Below are positions 51,592-59,280 of a stretch of 64,000 nt of DNA, piece by piece. The stretch is from assembly GCF_023073335.1 (NCBI RefSeq), contig NZ_JADPJG010000002.1:351837-415836 (forward strand), given 5' to 3'. This stretch comes from Bradyrhizobium sp. 21 (GTDB lineage Bacteria; Pseudomonadota; Alphaproteobacteria; Rhizobiales; Xanthobacteraceae). Every line of letters begins with the position of its first letter. Positions within the stretch are counted from its first letter, which is position 1. A model generated the notes under the pieces. The model was not told the origin of the DNA. It did not search any database and saw only the letters and a list, made by a program, of their open reading frames with translations. Both the position numbers and the translations under genes were made by a program.

Positions 51592-51825
51592 ATGCGAACA
51601 CGACCAATCTTCCGCACGGTTCTGTTGCTTGCGGTCGCGGGCGGGCTGTCGAGCGCGCACGCCCTGACACAGGAGGAGCTCGTCGCCAGGATCCAGGCGG
51701 CCGGTTACGCGCAAGTCAGCGATATCAAGTCGACGGCCGAAGGCATCACCGCCAAGGCGGTGAAGAACGGCAAGGCGGTGACACTCGTCGTCGACAGCAG
51801 CGGCCAGGTCAAAGAGCGAAATTGA
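51592..51825 (+). CDS. small exported PepSY-like protein
   Basis: 77 residues from ATG 51592 (ATG 51586 also possible). Signal peptide RPIFRTVLLLAVAGGLSSAH; the mature part (LTQEELVARIQAAGYAQVSD, then EGITAKAVKNGKAVTLVVDS) is one PepSY-like unit of about 50 residues. PepSY domains often inhibit or sense in the periplasm. First of a cluster of four exported proteins; the DUF1259 gene starts 17 bp after its stop. Confidence 0.8.
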   Translation: MRTRPIFRTVLLLAVAGGLSSAHALTQEELVARIQAAGYAQVSDIKSTAEGITAKAVKNGKAVTLVVDSSGQVKERN

Positions 51826-51842
51826 AGGTGAGGAGTAGCACG

Positions 51843-52751
51843 ATGAAAAAAATCATCTGGGCCGTGGTCGGCATTGGTGTCTGTCTTCTTGCATTTCGCT
51901 TCGGCTCCTTCATCCCGGCATATGCTCAGGATGCCGACTGGCAGAAGGTGGACGAGACCCTGGGTCGCAAGCCCGCCGTCTCGGACGACGTCCGCCGTTA
52001 CGGCTTTCCCCGCAGCGATCTCTCCGTGACGTTGGACGGGGTTGCGATCAAGCCGGCGCTGGCGCTGGGCGGCTGGATCGCGTTCAAACCTACGCATGGC
52101 GGCGCCATGGTCATGGGCGATCTCGTGCTGCTCGAGACCGAGATCAATCCTGTCATGGCGAAGATGATCGCGAGCGGGCTCGAGATCACCGCCGTGCACA
52201 ATCATCTGCTGCGTGCGAGCCCGGCCACGTTCTACATGCACGTCGCCGGCCATGGCGATCCCGTCAAATTGGCCTCGGCGATCCATGATGCGCTGGCCGA
52301 AAGCAAGACCCCGCTGACGGTCACGGCGCCGGCGAACCCGCCGCCCGCCATCGACCTCGACACCGCGAAGCTCGATCAGATCATTGGCGTCAAGGGGCAG
52401 GCGAACGGGGGCGTCTACCAGTTCAACGTGAAGCGGCGCGATCCCATCACGGAAGACGGCATGTTGTTGACGCCCGTCGGCGCGATGGGCGTCGCGATCG
52501 CCATCAATTTCCAGCCGACGGGCGCGGGTAGGGCGGCCATCACCGGCGACTTCGTGCTGACCGGCGACGAGGTGAACCCGGTCGTCGTAGCGCTACGCAC
52601 GCACGGTATCGAGGTGACGGCGCTGCACAGCCACATGCTGGATGAGCAGCCGCGGCTCTTCTTCATGCATTTCTGGGCGACCGACGATGCCGTCAAGCTG
52701 GCCGAGGGCTTGCGGGCGGCCCTCGACAAGACCGCCAGTACGAAGAGTTGA
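51843..52751 (+). CDS. exported DUF1259 (LpqO-like) protein
   Basis: 302 residues from ATG 51843 with a good ribosome-binding site (gaggag). Signal segment KKIIWAVVGIGVCLLAFRFG. Two related halves: VDETLGRKPAVSDDVRRYGF with NPVMAKMIASGLEITAVHNH, and LDQIIGVKGQANGGVYQFNV with NPVVVALRTHGIEVTALHSH. Each half has an AVHNH/ALHSH motif whose His residues could bind metal. DUF1259 function is unknown. Confidence 0.85.
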   Translation: MKKIIWAVVGIGVCLLAFRFGSFIPAYAQDADWQKVDETLGRKPAVSDDVRRYGFPRSDLSVTLDGVAIKPALALGGWIAFKPTHGGAMVMGDLVLLETEINPVMAKMIASGLEITAVHNHLLRASPATFYMHVAGHGDPVKLASAIHDALAESKTPLTVTAPANPPPAIDLDTAKLDQIIGVKGQANGGVYQFNVKRRDPITEDGMLLTPVGAMGVAIAINFQPTGAGRAAITGDFVLTGDEVNPVVVALRTHGIEVTALHSHMLDEQPRLFFMHFWATDDAVKLAEGLRAALDKTASTKS

Positions 52752-53418
52752 GCCAGGATCGAGAAGGAGACGTCGGCTCATCGCGGCACTCGCCGCGCTG
52801 ACTTTGATAATGGGAGGAAACGCCGTGGCCGAGACCCTGCATTTTGACGACGCTCCTGCCGGAATGCCGCCCGAGGGGTGGACTTTGACGATGACCGGCA
52901 AGGGGCAGCCGAAATGGACAGTCGAGGCCGAGCCCTCGGCGCCAAGCAAACCGAACGTTCTCAAGCAATCCGGACGAGCGACGTTTCCGGTGGCCATCAA
53001 GAACGGTACGACCGTTCGCGACGGCTTCGTCGAGGTCAAATTCAAGGCGGTCACCGGGTCGGAAGACCGCGCCGCGGGACTCATCTGGCGCGCGAAGGAC
53101 GCCGACAATTACTACGTCGTCCGGGCCAACGCGCTGGAGGACAATGTCGTGCTCTACAAGACGATCAAGGGCGTCAGGACGTCGCTGGGGATCGTCGGTC
53201 GCAAGGGCGGCTATGGCGTCGACACACCCGTGACATCAGGGCAATGGCACGCGCTGCGTTGCGATTTCGCGGGAAGCCGGTTCAAGGTGACCTATGACGG
53301 ACAGCCGATATTCGAGGTGGAGGACGCCACCATCGCGAACGCGGGCATGATCGGCCTGTGGACCAAGGCGGATAGCGTGACGCTGTTCGATGATCTGGCA
53401 TATGGTGAAATCAGATAG
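52687..53418 (+). CDS. exported concanavalin-like (LamG/DUF1080-type) protein
   Basis: The coding frame ends at 53418. RRRRRLIAALAALTLIMGGN then AVAETLHF is a clear signal peptide; the mature part (FPVAIKNGTTVRDGFVEVKF, GLIWRAKDADNYYVVRANAL, GQWHALRCDFAGSRFKVTYD, LFDDLAYGEI) is a jelly-roll. The start is unresolved: ATG 52687 overlaps the DUF1259 gene, ATG 52810 or GTG 52825 (with gggagga) would remove the signal. Probably carbohydrate-binding or related, no catalytic residues seen. Confidence 0.72.
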   Translation: MPSSWPRACGRPSTRPPVRRVEPGSRRRRRLIAALAALTLIMGGNAVAETLHFDDAPAGMPPEGWTLTMTGKGQPKWTVEAEPSAPSKPNVLKQSGRATFPVAIKNGTTVRDGFVEVKFKAVTGSEDRAAGLIWRAKDADNYYVVRANALEDNVVLYKTIKGVRTSLGIVGRKGGYGVDTPVTSGQWHALRCDFAGSRFKVTYDGQPIFEVEDATIANAGMIGLWTKADSVTLFDDLAYGEIR

Positions 53419-53448
53419 GCGTTTGTCCACCTTTTGCCGGAGCTGGCC

Positions 53449-53949
53449 ATGAATGTTCGATGTCTGCCGGTCGCGATCACCCTGCTGATCGCGTCCGTGA
53501 GCCCAATGCGGGCGGAAGAAGCGTTCGTGGCCTCCAAATCACTGACTCCGGAGCTGGCGCTCGATCTTGCGCGCGCTGCGTTGGGCAGCTGCCGCAGCCG
53601 CGGCTATCAGGTTGCCGTCGCGGTCGTCGATCGCTCCGGCGTCCCGCAAGTGATGCTGCGCGATCGCTTTGCAGGCGCTCATACCCCGTTGACGGCATCC
53701 GGCAAGGCGTGGACAGCCGCGTCGTTCAAGACCAGCACGACCGAGCTGAACGCGATCAGCCAGCCGGGCATGATGCAGTCGGGCATTCGTAATCTTCCCG
53801 GGGCCGTCATCATCGCAGGCGGGCTGATTGTCGAAGCAGGCGGCTCTCTGGTCGGAGCGGTCGGCGTATCCGGGGCTCCGGGCGGTGACGCGGACGAAGC
53901 GTGCGCGCGAGCCGGGATCGAGGCCATCCGTGACAAGCTGGAGTTTTGA
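53449..53949 (+). CDS. exported HbpS/GlcG-like protein
   Basis: 166 residues from ATG 53449 with ggag seven bases upstream. Signal peptide NVRCLPVAITLLIASVSPMR. The mature domain (LTPELALDLARAALGSCRSR, YQVAVAVVDRSGVPQVMLRD, FAGAHTPLTASGKAWTAASF, GGLIVEAGGSLVGAVGVSGA, GDADEACARAGIEAIRDKL) is the GlcG/HbpS fold, in which some members bind heme. Last gene of the exported cluster. Confidence 0.88.
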   Translation: MNVRCLPVAITLLIASVSPMRAEEAFVASKSLTPELALDLARAALGSCRSRGYQVAVAVVDRSGVPQVMLRDRFAGAHTPLTASGKAWTAASFKTSTTELNAISQPGMMQSGIRNLPGAVIIAGGLIVEAGGSLVGAVGVSGAPGGDADEACARAGIEAIRDKLEF

Positions 53950-54085
53950 AGGGGCGAACTCAAGATAGCGGATGGCGTGGCCTTGGCCCTTTGCTGCGGG
54001 CTTCGAGCCGTCTGATGCGTGGAGACAAGCAGGCGCCGCCCCCGCACGGCCGGGGACGGCACCTGATCGATAGAACAACGAACAA

Positions 54086-54325
54086 TCACCGACTGTCGCG
54101 CGAACCAAAGAAGGAAGAGTTTCGCGCGACCGCAATGGTCGTTCGCGATACACCGATGTCTGCGAGCATCCGGTCGTCGAGTTCGAGCAGCTCGTTGTAT
54201 TGGCGGCGCCGTTCAAGTCCGTTCAGGATCGCGAGCGGAATTTTCCAGAGCCATTTGAGATTTGGAGAGGGGCCGAAGGCGGCGCCGGATCTATCGGCCA
54301 GGCCAATGGCGCTGTTGCAAGACAT
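54086..54325 (-). CDS. DUF1127 (YjiS-like) small protein
   Basis: 79 residues. The conserved C-terminal block ERRRQYNELLELDDRMLADI then GVSRTTIAVA is typical of DUF1127, small basic proteins that bind RNA and affect phosphate, carbon and sRNA turnover in alphaproteobacteria. The N-terminal half is longer than in the shortest members. Monocistronic. Confidence 0.88.
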   Translation of the reverse strand: MSCNSAIGLADRSGAAFGPSPNLKWLWKIPLAILNGLERRRQYNELLELDDRMLADIGVSRTTIAVARNSSFFGSRDSR

Positions 54326-54676
54326 GTTTCACCTCCGTAGTGGAGCGAAACAACGCTTGGCTCGAAAGCTTGTCGGGCGGTTGTATTTGACCCGAAGCCC
54401 ATCGCTACCATGCTCCCCGTCGGCGCACAAGCAATGCTGCGGTTGCGTTGATGGCGACGCTGGCGCCGGATCGCACCGGTGGCGCTGATGCCGACCGGCT
54501 TTTCGCGAGATGGCGGAATAGGTCCGCGACCGGCCGGACGCACAAATGGCTTTCAGCTCGGTTCCCGACGCAACGCACCGGACCGCATGCTTTCGCCTGC
54601 GAGAACGTTGACACAGATCAAGCCTTCCCGGGGTCGGTCAGGGACAGTCGCTTTCCTGACAGGGAAGGAGATTGCT
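54326..54676. other. intergenic region between divergent small genes
   Basis: About 350 bp. A possible -35 TTGACA (about 54609) precedes the exported-peptide gene; no matching -10 is convincing. No repeat or further gene seen. Confidence 0.4.
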
Positions 54677-54946
54677 ATGAGACACATCAGCCTGAAGCGG
54701 GCGTTGTTGGTTGCCGCCGTCCTCGCGTGTGGGGTTTCCGGTTCGGTCGGCTGGTCAGAAAATGACGGCCTCTCGCTATCCGTTGATAGCGCGCAAGCAC
54801 GTGTTGGACGACCGCTGACACCCGTGAGTGTCGCCGGCGTCGCACGTCGAACCACAAGGCGAGCGGTTGTGGGCGGAGCGGTCGTCGGTGGCGCGGTGGT
54901 TGCCAGGCCGCGCTGCGGGTACGCGCCCTACGGACCGTGCTACTAG
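54677..54946 (+). CDS. small exported Gly/Val-rich protein
   Basis: 89 residues. gggaaggag precedes ATG 54677. Signal peptide RHISLKRALLVAAVLACGVS; mature part VGRPLTPVSVAGVARRTTRR followed by VVGGAVVGGAVVARP and a Cys-containing end (RCGYAPYGPCY). Similar short proteins with VGGAVVGGA runs occur across Rhodopseudomonas and Bradyrhizobium, suggesting a surface or envelope role. Function unknown. Confidence 0.75.
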   Translation: MRHISLKRALLVAAVLACGVSGSVGWSENDGLSLSVDSAQARVGRPLTPVSVAGVARRTTRRAVVGGAVVGGAVVARPRCGYAPYGPCY

Positions 54947-55014
54947 CCTCGGCTGAGCAAGGCTCGCGGCAAGGCTCGCAGCAAGCTCGCGCCTTATGCC
55001 CGTGAACATCAATG

Positions 55015-55041
55015 GCCCCGTGACGGAAATCCCCACGGGGC
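55015..55041 (+). terminator. hairpin after small exported protein
   Basis: gccccgtg (55015-55022) pairs with cacggggc (55034-55041), 11-nt loop, followed by tttg. A moderate terminator for the gene ending at 54946. Confidence 0.55.
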
Positions 55042-55070
55042 TTTGCCGGGACCCGCAACTGCGACAGCGC

Positions 55071-55143
55071 GACGGACGGCTCCGCGCGGGTGTTACGACC
55101 TTTCGATGTGCCATCCTGCCAGCGTTTTGCCCGACGCGTTCAA
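55071..55143 (+). repeat. left copy of direct repeat flanking ars cluster
   Basis: ggctccgcgcgggtgttacg...tgccatcctgccagcgtttt...gcccgacgcgttcaa resembles 58471-58546 (about 80 percent by eye, same orientation). The two copies bracket the ars cluster. It also resembles a repeat I associate with Bradyrhizobium intergenic regions. Confidence 0.7.
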
Positions 55144-55171
55144 GCGCCTTTGCTACCGAGCCACAGCAGCA

Positions 55172-55699
55172 TCAACCGCAGCAGGGCTGTTTGGCTTTCG
55201 GTGCGCAGCAGGATTGCTGCTCCTGGAGCCAGCGGTCGCGGGGCTTGCAGCTCGACGGACGCGCCGAGAGATAGACCCGTATCGCGGCATCGCCGGTATC
55301 AATGCGTTCCGCACGATAGATTTGCATGGGTCGCACACCGTCGCTGACTTCGAAGGTCAGCTTTGCCAGCGGATCGAAGCCGACGGCCTCGTCGACCTTG
55401 CGGATGATGGCGAGAAACTTACCCGCCGGCATATGGCCCCGGTTTTCCTCTTCGATATCCCAGAGCTGAATGAAGGTCTCGCTCCAGCTTTCAGGGTTCG
55501 CACCGCAATCGAGCCCCCGGAACAGACCGGTTTTCACTTCGGTGACGTGGTAGCTGGGGCGCACGTCCCTGCCGTCGTAACTGAAGATCAGCGGCTTTTC
55601 CTTGTGCGCATCCAGGCAGGACAGGAGCGCTGCAGAGGAGAGTTCCTCCACCGGAAGCAGGGCACCGACGACCGAGCGGGTATTGGCAAGCGCATCCAT
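55172..55699 (-). CDS. DUF6428 family protein with Cys-rich tail
   Basis: 175 residues, cytoplasmic. LPVEELSSAALLSCLDAHKE, LIFSYDGRDVRPSYHVTEVK, GLDCGANPESWSETFIQLWD and FEVSDGVRPMQIYRAERI are the DUF6428 blocks, a family often next to arsR. The C-terminus SCCAPKAKQPCCG carries two Cys pairs that could bind As(III). Divergent from arsR; function not established. Confidence 0.8.
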   Translation of the reverse strand: MDALANTRSVVGALLPVEELSSAALLSCLDAHKEKPLIFSYDGRDVRPSYHVTEVKTGLFRGLDCGANPESWSETFIQLWDIEEENRGHMPAGKFLAIIRKVDEAVGFDPLAKLTFEVSDGVRPMQIYRAERIDTGDAAIRVYLSARPSSCKPRDRWLQEQQSCCAPKAKQPCCG

Positions 55700-55714
55700 G
55701 ACTGCTATCCTCGT

Positions 55715-55730
55715 TTCAATGATTCTTGAA
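55715..55730. promoter_or_regulatory. candidate ArsR operator
   Basis: ttcaatgattcttgaa: inverted TTCAA/TTGAA arms with 6 bp between, in the 49-bp gap between the divergent DUF6428 and arsR genes. Position and form fit an ArsR site controlling both. Confidence 0.5.
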
Positions 55731-55748
55731 TTGTAGGATTGTCGAAAT

Positions 55749-56156
55749 ATGGAGGAGCGTCAAGCCCGAACCGCCTTCGCCGCGCTGTCGCAAGAGACGC
55801 GGCTGCGCATCGTGCGGTTGCTGGTCCAGGCCGGGCCCGCCGGAATGGCAGCAGGGGTGATCGCCGAGGCCGTTGCAGTATCGCCATCCAACGTGTCTTT
55901 CCACCTGAAGGACCTCGAGCATGCCGGCATGATCGTGCCACGTCGCGAGGCGCGTTCGATCATCTACTCGGCGGATTTTTCCGGCTTGCGCGATCTCGTC
56001 GACTTCCTGATGAAGGATTGCTGCGCGGGCCACCCGGACATCTGCGCACCGGCGCTTGCAGATGTCCCTTGCGGGCCTTCCAAGGCCAAGAACAAGGCCA
56101 AGAACACGGCCCAAAACACGACCAAGAACACGACCAAGCAAAAGGCGCGTGCATGA
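55749..56156 (+). CDS. arsR: ArsR-family arsenic-responsive repressor
   Basis: 135 residues. Winged HTH: FAALSQETRLRIVRLLVQAG, AVAVSPSNVSFHLKDLEHAG, MIVPRREARSIIYSADFSGL. As(III)-binding cysteines are likely Cys-Cys-x4-Cys-type in KDCCAGHPDIC after the HTH, the C-terminal sensor variety. The last 24 residues are a repetitive KAKN/TTKN tail encoded by 12-bp tandem repeats. Its stop overlaps aqpS by 4 bp. Confidence 0.93.
   Translation: MEERQARTAFAALSQETRLRIVRLLVQAGPAGMAAGVIAEAVAVSPSNVSFHLKDLEHAGMIVPRREARSIIYSADFSGLRDLVDFLMKDCCAGHPDICAPALADVPCGPSKAKNKAKNTAQNTTKNTTKQKARA
56082..56141 (+). repeat. five 12-bp tandem repeats in arsR 3-prime end
   Basis: Units aaggccaagaac (x2), acggcccaaaac, acgaccaagaac, acgaccaagcaa run from 56082 to 56141 and encode KAKN-KAKN-TAQN-TTKN-TTKQ. 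The repeat length is a multiple of three, so copy-number change keeps the frame. Confidence 0.9.
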
Positions 56157-56842
56157 TGCGCGACTTCGACCTGCCGAGACGTCTTGTGGCCGAGGGCCTC
56201 GGCACTTTGCTTCTGGTCGCAACCGTCGTTGGCTCCGGCATCATGGCCGAGACGTTGACCAAGGACGTGGCGCTGGCGCTGCTTGGCAATACCCTGCCGA
56301 CCGGCGCCATTCTGGTAGTGCTGATCACGATCCTCGGACCAATCTCCGGCGCGCACTTCAATCCGGCGGTCACGCTGGTGTTCACGCTCAAGGGCGAACT
56401 ACGTCCGCCGCACGCCGCCCAGTACATCGCGGCGCAGGTGCTCGGAGGAATCCTGGGCGTCATAGTGGCGCACGCCATGTTCGGCCTGCCGCTGCTGGAG
56501 GTCTCCGCGAAGGCAAGGACCGGATTTCCGCAATGGTTTGCCGAATGCGTCGCCGCGTTCGGACTGGTCGCAACGATCATCGGTGGCCTGCGGTTTCGTG
56601 AGGCCGCAATTCCTTGGCTGGTCGGGCTCTACATCACGGCCGCCTACTGGTTTACCGCGTCCACGTCTTTCGCCAATCCGGCTGTCGCAATCGCGCGATC
56701 ATTGACCAACACGTTTTCCGGCATCCGCCCGCAGGATCTGCCGGGGTTCATCGTCGCGGAAGTCCTGGGAGCCATGGTCGCGGCGGCATTCATGACATGG
56801 CTCTTGCGGAGCGCTGAAACCGCGAAGGAATCAATCCGATGA
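56153..56842 (+). CDS. aqpS: aquaglyceroporin-type arsenite channel
   Basis: 229 residues, six membrane helices. Two NPA motifs: ISGAHFNPAVTL and SFANPAVAIARSL (the second with Ile/Ala-Arg selectivity). In rhizobial ars operons AqpS passes As(OH)3 out of the cell after ArsC reduction. ATG 56153 overlaps arsR; its stop overlaps arsC. Context with arsR/arsC gives the arsenic role; the channel itself could carry other neutral solutes. Confidence 0.93.
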   Translation: MMRDFDLPRRLVAEGLGTLLLVATVVGSGIMAETLTKDVALALLGNTLPTGAILVVLITILGPISGAHFNPAVTLVFTLKGELRPPHAAQYIAAQVLGGILGVIVAHAMFGLPLLEVSAKARTGFPQWFAECVAAFGLVATIIGGLRFREAAIPWLVGLYITAAYWFTASTSFANPAVAIARSLTNTFSGIRPQDLPGFIVAEVLGAMVAAAFMTWLLRSAETAKESIR

Positions 56843-57264
56843 CCATCACGATCTATCACAATCCCGATTGCGGGACGTCGCGCAACACCCTGGCAATGAT
56901 CCGCCAAAGCGGGGAGGAGCCCGAAATCGTGGAATACCTCGAGAACCCTCCCGCGCGCGACAAGTTGATCTCGCTGATCGCTGCCATGGGGATGACGCCA
57001 CGTGCGCTCCTGCGCGAGAAAGGCACACCTTATGCCGCGCTCGATCTTGCCAACGAAAAATGGAGCGACGACGAGCTGATCGATTTCATGATGGCGCATC
57101 CGATCCTGATCAATCGGCCGATCGTGGTCTCGCCCAAGGGCGTGAAATTGTGCCGGCCGTCCGAGGTCGTCCTTGATCTCCTCGCAGCGCCCATCATCGG
57201 TCAATTCGTCAAGGAAGACGGGGAAGTGGTTTCGCCGAAGGCGCCGGCTGCGCGCGCCGAATGA
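56839..57264 (+). CDS. arsC: arsenate reductase, glutaredoxin-coupled
   Basis: Reduces arsenate to arsenite with glutathione/glutaredoxin. 141 residues. The HX3CX3R site is His7, Cys11, Arg15 (YHNPDCGTSRN); LLREKGTPYAAL and INRPIVVSPKGVKLCRPSEV are further ArsC motifs. Overlaps aqpS and the MFS gene by 4 bp at each end. Confidence 0.96.
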   Translation: MTITIYHNPDCGTSRNTLAMIRQSGEEPEIVEYLENPPARDKLISLIAAMGMTPRALLREKGTPYAALDLANEKWSDDELIDFMMAHPILINRPIVVSPKGVKLCRPSEVVLDLLAAPIIGQFVKEDGEVVSPKAPAARAE

Positions 57265-58451
57265 ACCGCGGTGCAGATTATCGTCTGATTGCCGCGCTCG
57301 GGACCGCACAGACCGTTGCATGGGCGTCGAGCTACTATCTCCCGGCCGTCCTGGCCGGGCCGATCGCGCGCGATCTCGGTCTTGCGCCGACTTACGTGTT
57401 CGGCGCGCTGTCGGGCGCGCTCGTCGTCTCCGGGCTGCTCGGCCCCCGCGTCGGGCATGCCATCGATACGTTCGGCGGGCGCAGCCTGCTTGCGATCTCG
57501 AACCTCGTCTTTGTGGCAGGCTTGCTCTTGCTGTCCGTGGCCCACGGCGTGGCGGTGCTGATCGCAGCCTGGGCGTTGCTGGGGATCGGCATGGGCATGG
57601 GCCTCTATGAAGCGGCCTTCGCGACACTTGCGCGCATCTATGGCACCAATGCGCGACGCACGATCACCGGAATAACCTTGATCGCCGGTTTTGCCAGCAC
57701 GCTCGGCTGGCCGCTCACGACTTGGCTGGATGCGGAATATGGCTGGCGTGTCGCCTGCCAGGTGTGGGCGGCGATCCATATCGCTCTCGCGTTGCCGCTC
57801 AATCTCTCGCTGCCGCGTGCTGCTCCATTGGATCAGGCGTCGCGACCGCATACGGGCGCGAGCCAACAATCCCAACGCCGGAGCGAGACGTTCTCGATGG
57901 TGGTGTTGGCCTACATGTTCGCAGCGACGAGTTTCGTCAGTTCCGGAGTCTCGGCGATCCTGCCGACGATGCTGGTCGCGTTCGGCGCGACGCCGGCCGA
58001 AGCCTTGGTCTCGGGAGCGTTGGTTGGACCTGCCCAGGTCGCGGCTCGCGTCCTGGAAGCAGGATGGCTCGGCCGGTTTCATCCGCTTCTATCGGCAAGG
58101 CTGGCCACGCTCATGAATCCGCTGGGCATCGTTGCGCTGGTCGCAGGCGGCCCTTTCCTCGCGCCGGCCTTTTCGGTGCTGTATGGGGCGGGCAACGGCA
58201 TCATCACCATTGCCCGTGGCACGCTCCCATTGGCGATCTTTGGTCCGGTCGGATTCGGCAGACGCGTCGGAATGATCTCGCTGCCAGCGCGGGCAACAGG
58301 CGCTTTCGCGCCGCTCACTTTGGGCTTGATGGTGGAGCATTTCGGCAGCACCGCGCTGTGGATCAGTGCGCTCGCCTCGCTCTCCGCGTTTTTCGCGCTT
58401 CTGTTGCTTCGTGCGGAGAAGACCACGAAAGCAGGCGCGAAGACCGACTGA
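57261..58451 (+). CDS. arsK: MFS transporter, probable arsenite exporter ArsK
   Basis: 396 residues, twelve membrane helices. GTAQTVAWASSYYLPAVLAG, LLGPRVGHAIDTFGGRSLL (MFS motif A-like loop), GMGLYEAAFATLARIYG and SFVSSGVSAILPTMLVAFG. Last gene of the ars operon, ATG overlapping arsC. The position and size fit ArsK, an MFS that exports As(III); ArsJ is less likely because no GAPDH gene is adjacent. Confidence 0.75.
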   Translation: MNRGADYRLIAALGTAQTVAWASSYYLPAVLAGPIARDLGLAPTYVFGALSGALVVSGLLGPRVGHAIDTFGGRSLLAISNLVFVAGLLLLSVAHGVAVLIAAWALLGIGMGMGLYEAAFATLARIYGTNARRTITGITLIAGFASTLGWPLTTWLDAEYGWRVACQVWAAIHIALALPLNLSLPRAAPLDQASRPHTGASQQSQRRSETFSMVVLAYMFAATSFVSSGVSAILPTMLVAFGATPAEALVSGALVGPAQVAARVLEAGWLGRFHPLLSARLATLMNPLGIVALVAGGPFLAPAFSVLYGAGNGIITIARGTLPLAIFGPVGFGRRVGMISLPARATGAFAPLTLGLMVEHFGSTALWISALASLSAFFALLLLRAEKTTKAGAKTD

Positions 58452-58460
58452 CGGTGACAT

Positions 58461-58493
58461 GAAAAAACCCGCGGCGGATGGCTCCGCGCGGGT
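58461..58493 (-). terminator. hairpin with T-run on minus strand
   Basis: acccgcg (58467-58473) pairs with cgcgggt (58487-58493) with an inner cgg/ccg extension. Six A residues precede it on the plus strand, giving a T-run for transcription coming from the DUF1254 gene on the minus strand. On the plus strand no T-run follows. Confidence 0.65.
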
Positions 58494-58546
58494 ATGACGA
58501 AATCTTCGATGCTGCCATTCTGCCAGTGTTTTGCCCGACGTGTCAA
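58471..58546 (+). repeat. right copy of direct repeat flanking ars cluster
   Basis: ggctccgcgcgggtatgacg...tgccattctgccagtgtttt...gcccgacgtgtcaaa, same orientation as the left copy at 55071-55143. It begins inside the terminator hairpin. Confidence 0.7.
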
Positions 58547-58695
58547 ACTGCTCCCCCGCCCCCGGCGCCTCGAAGTGGCACGGGCAGCCAGCTTCATATC
58601 GTCGACTGAAGAGCCCAATGATTTCAACGCCCCCGCTACTGTGCATGGGGTTGTTTTTCAGTTTTTTGTTTTGAGCGTGCCAAGACGGCCGCGCG

Positions 58696-59280
58696 TCAGC
58701 GCCGGCCGCGCGGTGCCTCGGCCTTGGCGGGCGCCTCGGTCTGCGGCGCGCAGGTGGCGGCCGCGAGCGAGCCTTGCGCCTGCGGCATCAGGCCGGGCTC
58801 GGGCGCGAGGGCCTTCATCACGATCAGGCCCGTCGTGCTCGGGGAATCGATGATCAGGCGGTCGGCCGCGGTGATCTCCTCATCCTCGGGCAGCTCGTTG
58901 TGCTGGGCTTCGGTCATCAAATCGAGCTCGATCACCTTCCGGCCCGCCGAGCGGTCGTTGATCGCGTAATAGGCGATCTCGTTGCGGGTGTAGAACGACA
59001 CCGAGGTGTAGGCCTGGCTCACGGGTACCGTGAGCTTGATCGGTCCGCCCGTGAGGTCATAGCGGCAGATCGCCAGCGCAAAGGCCGGGTCCATGAACGG
59101 CATCGGCGAGGTGTTGGGATCGGCGAGCGGAAGCTGCGTGACGCCGTTGAGCTTGGTCATCGGCGTTAGCCGCGAATAGGCGTCCTGGGTCGCGATCCGC
59201 GGCAGCGCCAGCACGCTGACGAGATGGACCACGAGGCCCAGCACCACGCCCGCGACGATCGTGAACAGGAGGCGGATCAT
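58696..59280 (-). CDS. DUF1254 domain protein, membrane-anchored
   Basis: 194 residues with an N-terminal helix (IRLLFTIVAGVVLGLVVHLV). DAYSRLTPMTKLNGVTQLPL, FALAICRYDLTGGPIKLTVP and VSFYTRNEIAYYAINDRS fit DUF1254. In many bacteria DUF1254 and DUF1214 are fused in one exported protein; here they are separate adjacent genes with a 4-bp overlap. The tail is Ala/Glu-rich. Function unknown. Confidence 0.82.
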   Translation of the reverse strand: MIRLLFTIVAGVVLGLVVHLVSVLALPRIATQDAYSRLTPMTKLNGVTQLPLADPNTSPMPFMDPAFALAICRYDLTGGPIKLTVPVSQAYTSVSFYTRNEIAYYAINDRSAGRKVIELDLMTEAQHNELPEDEEITAADRLIIDSPSTTGLIVMKALAPEPGLMPQAQGSLAAATCAPQTEAPAKAEAPRGRR

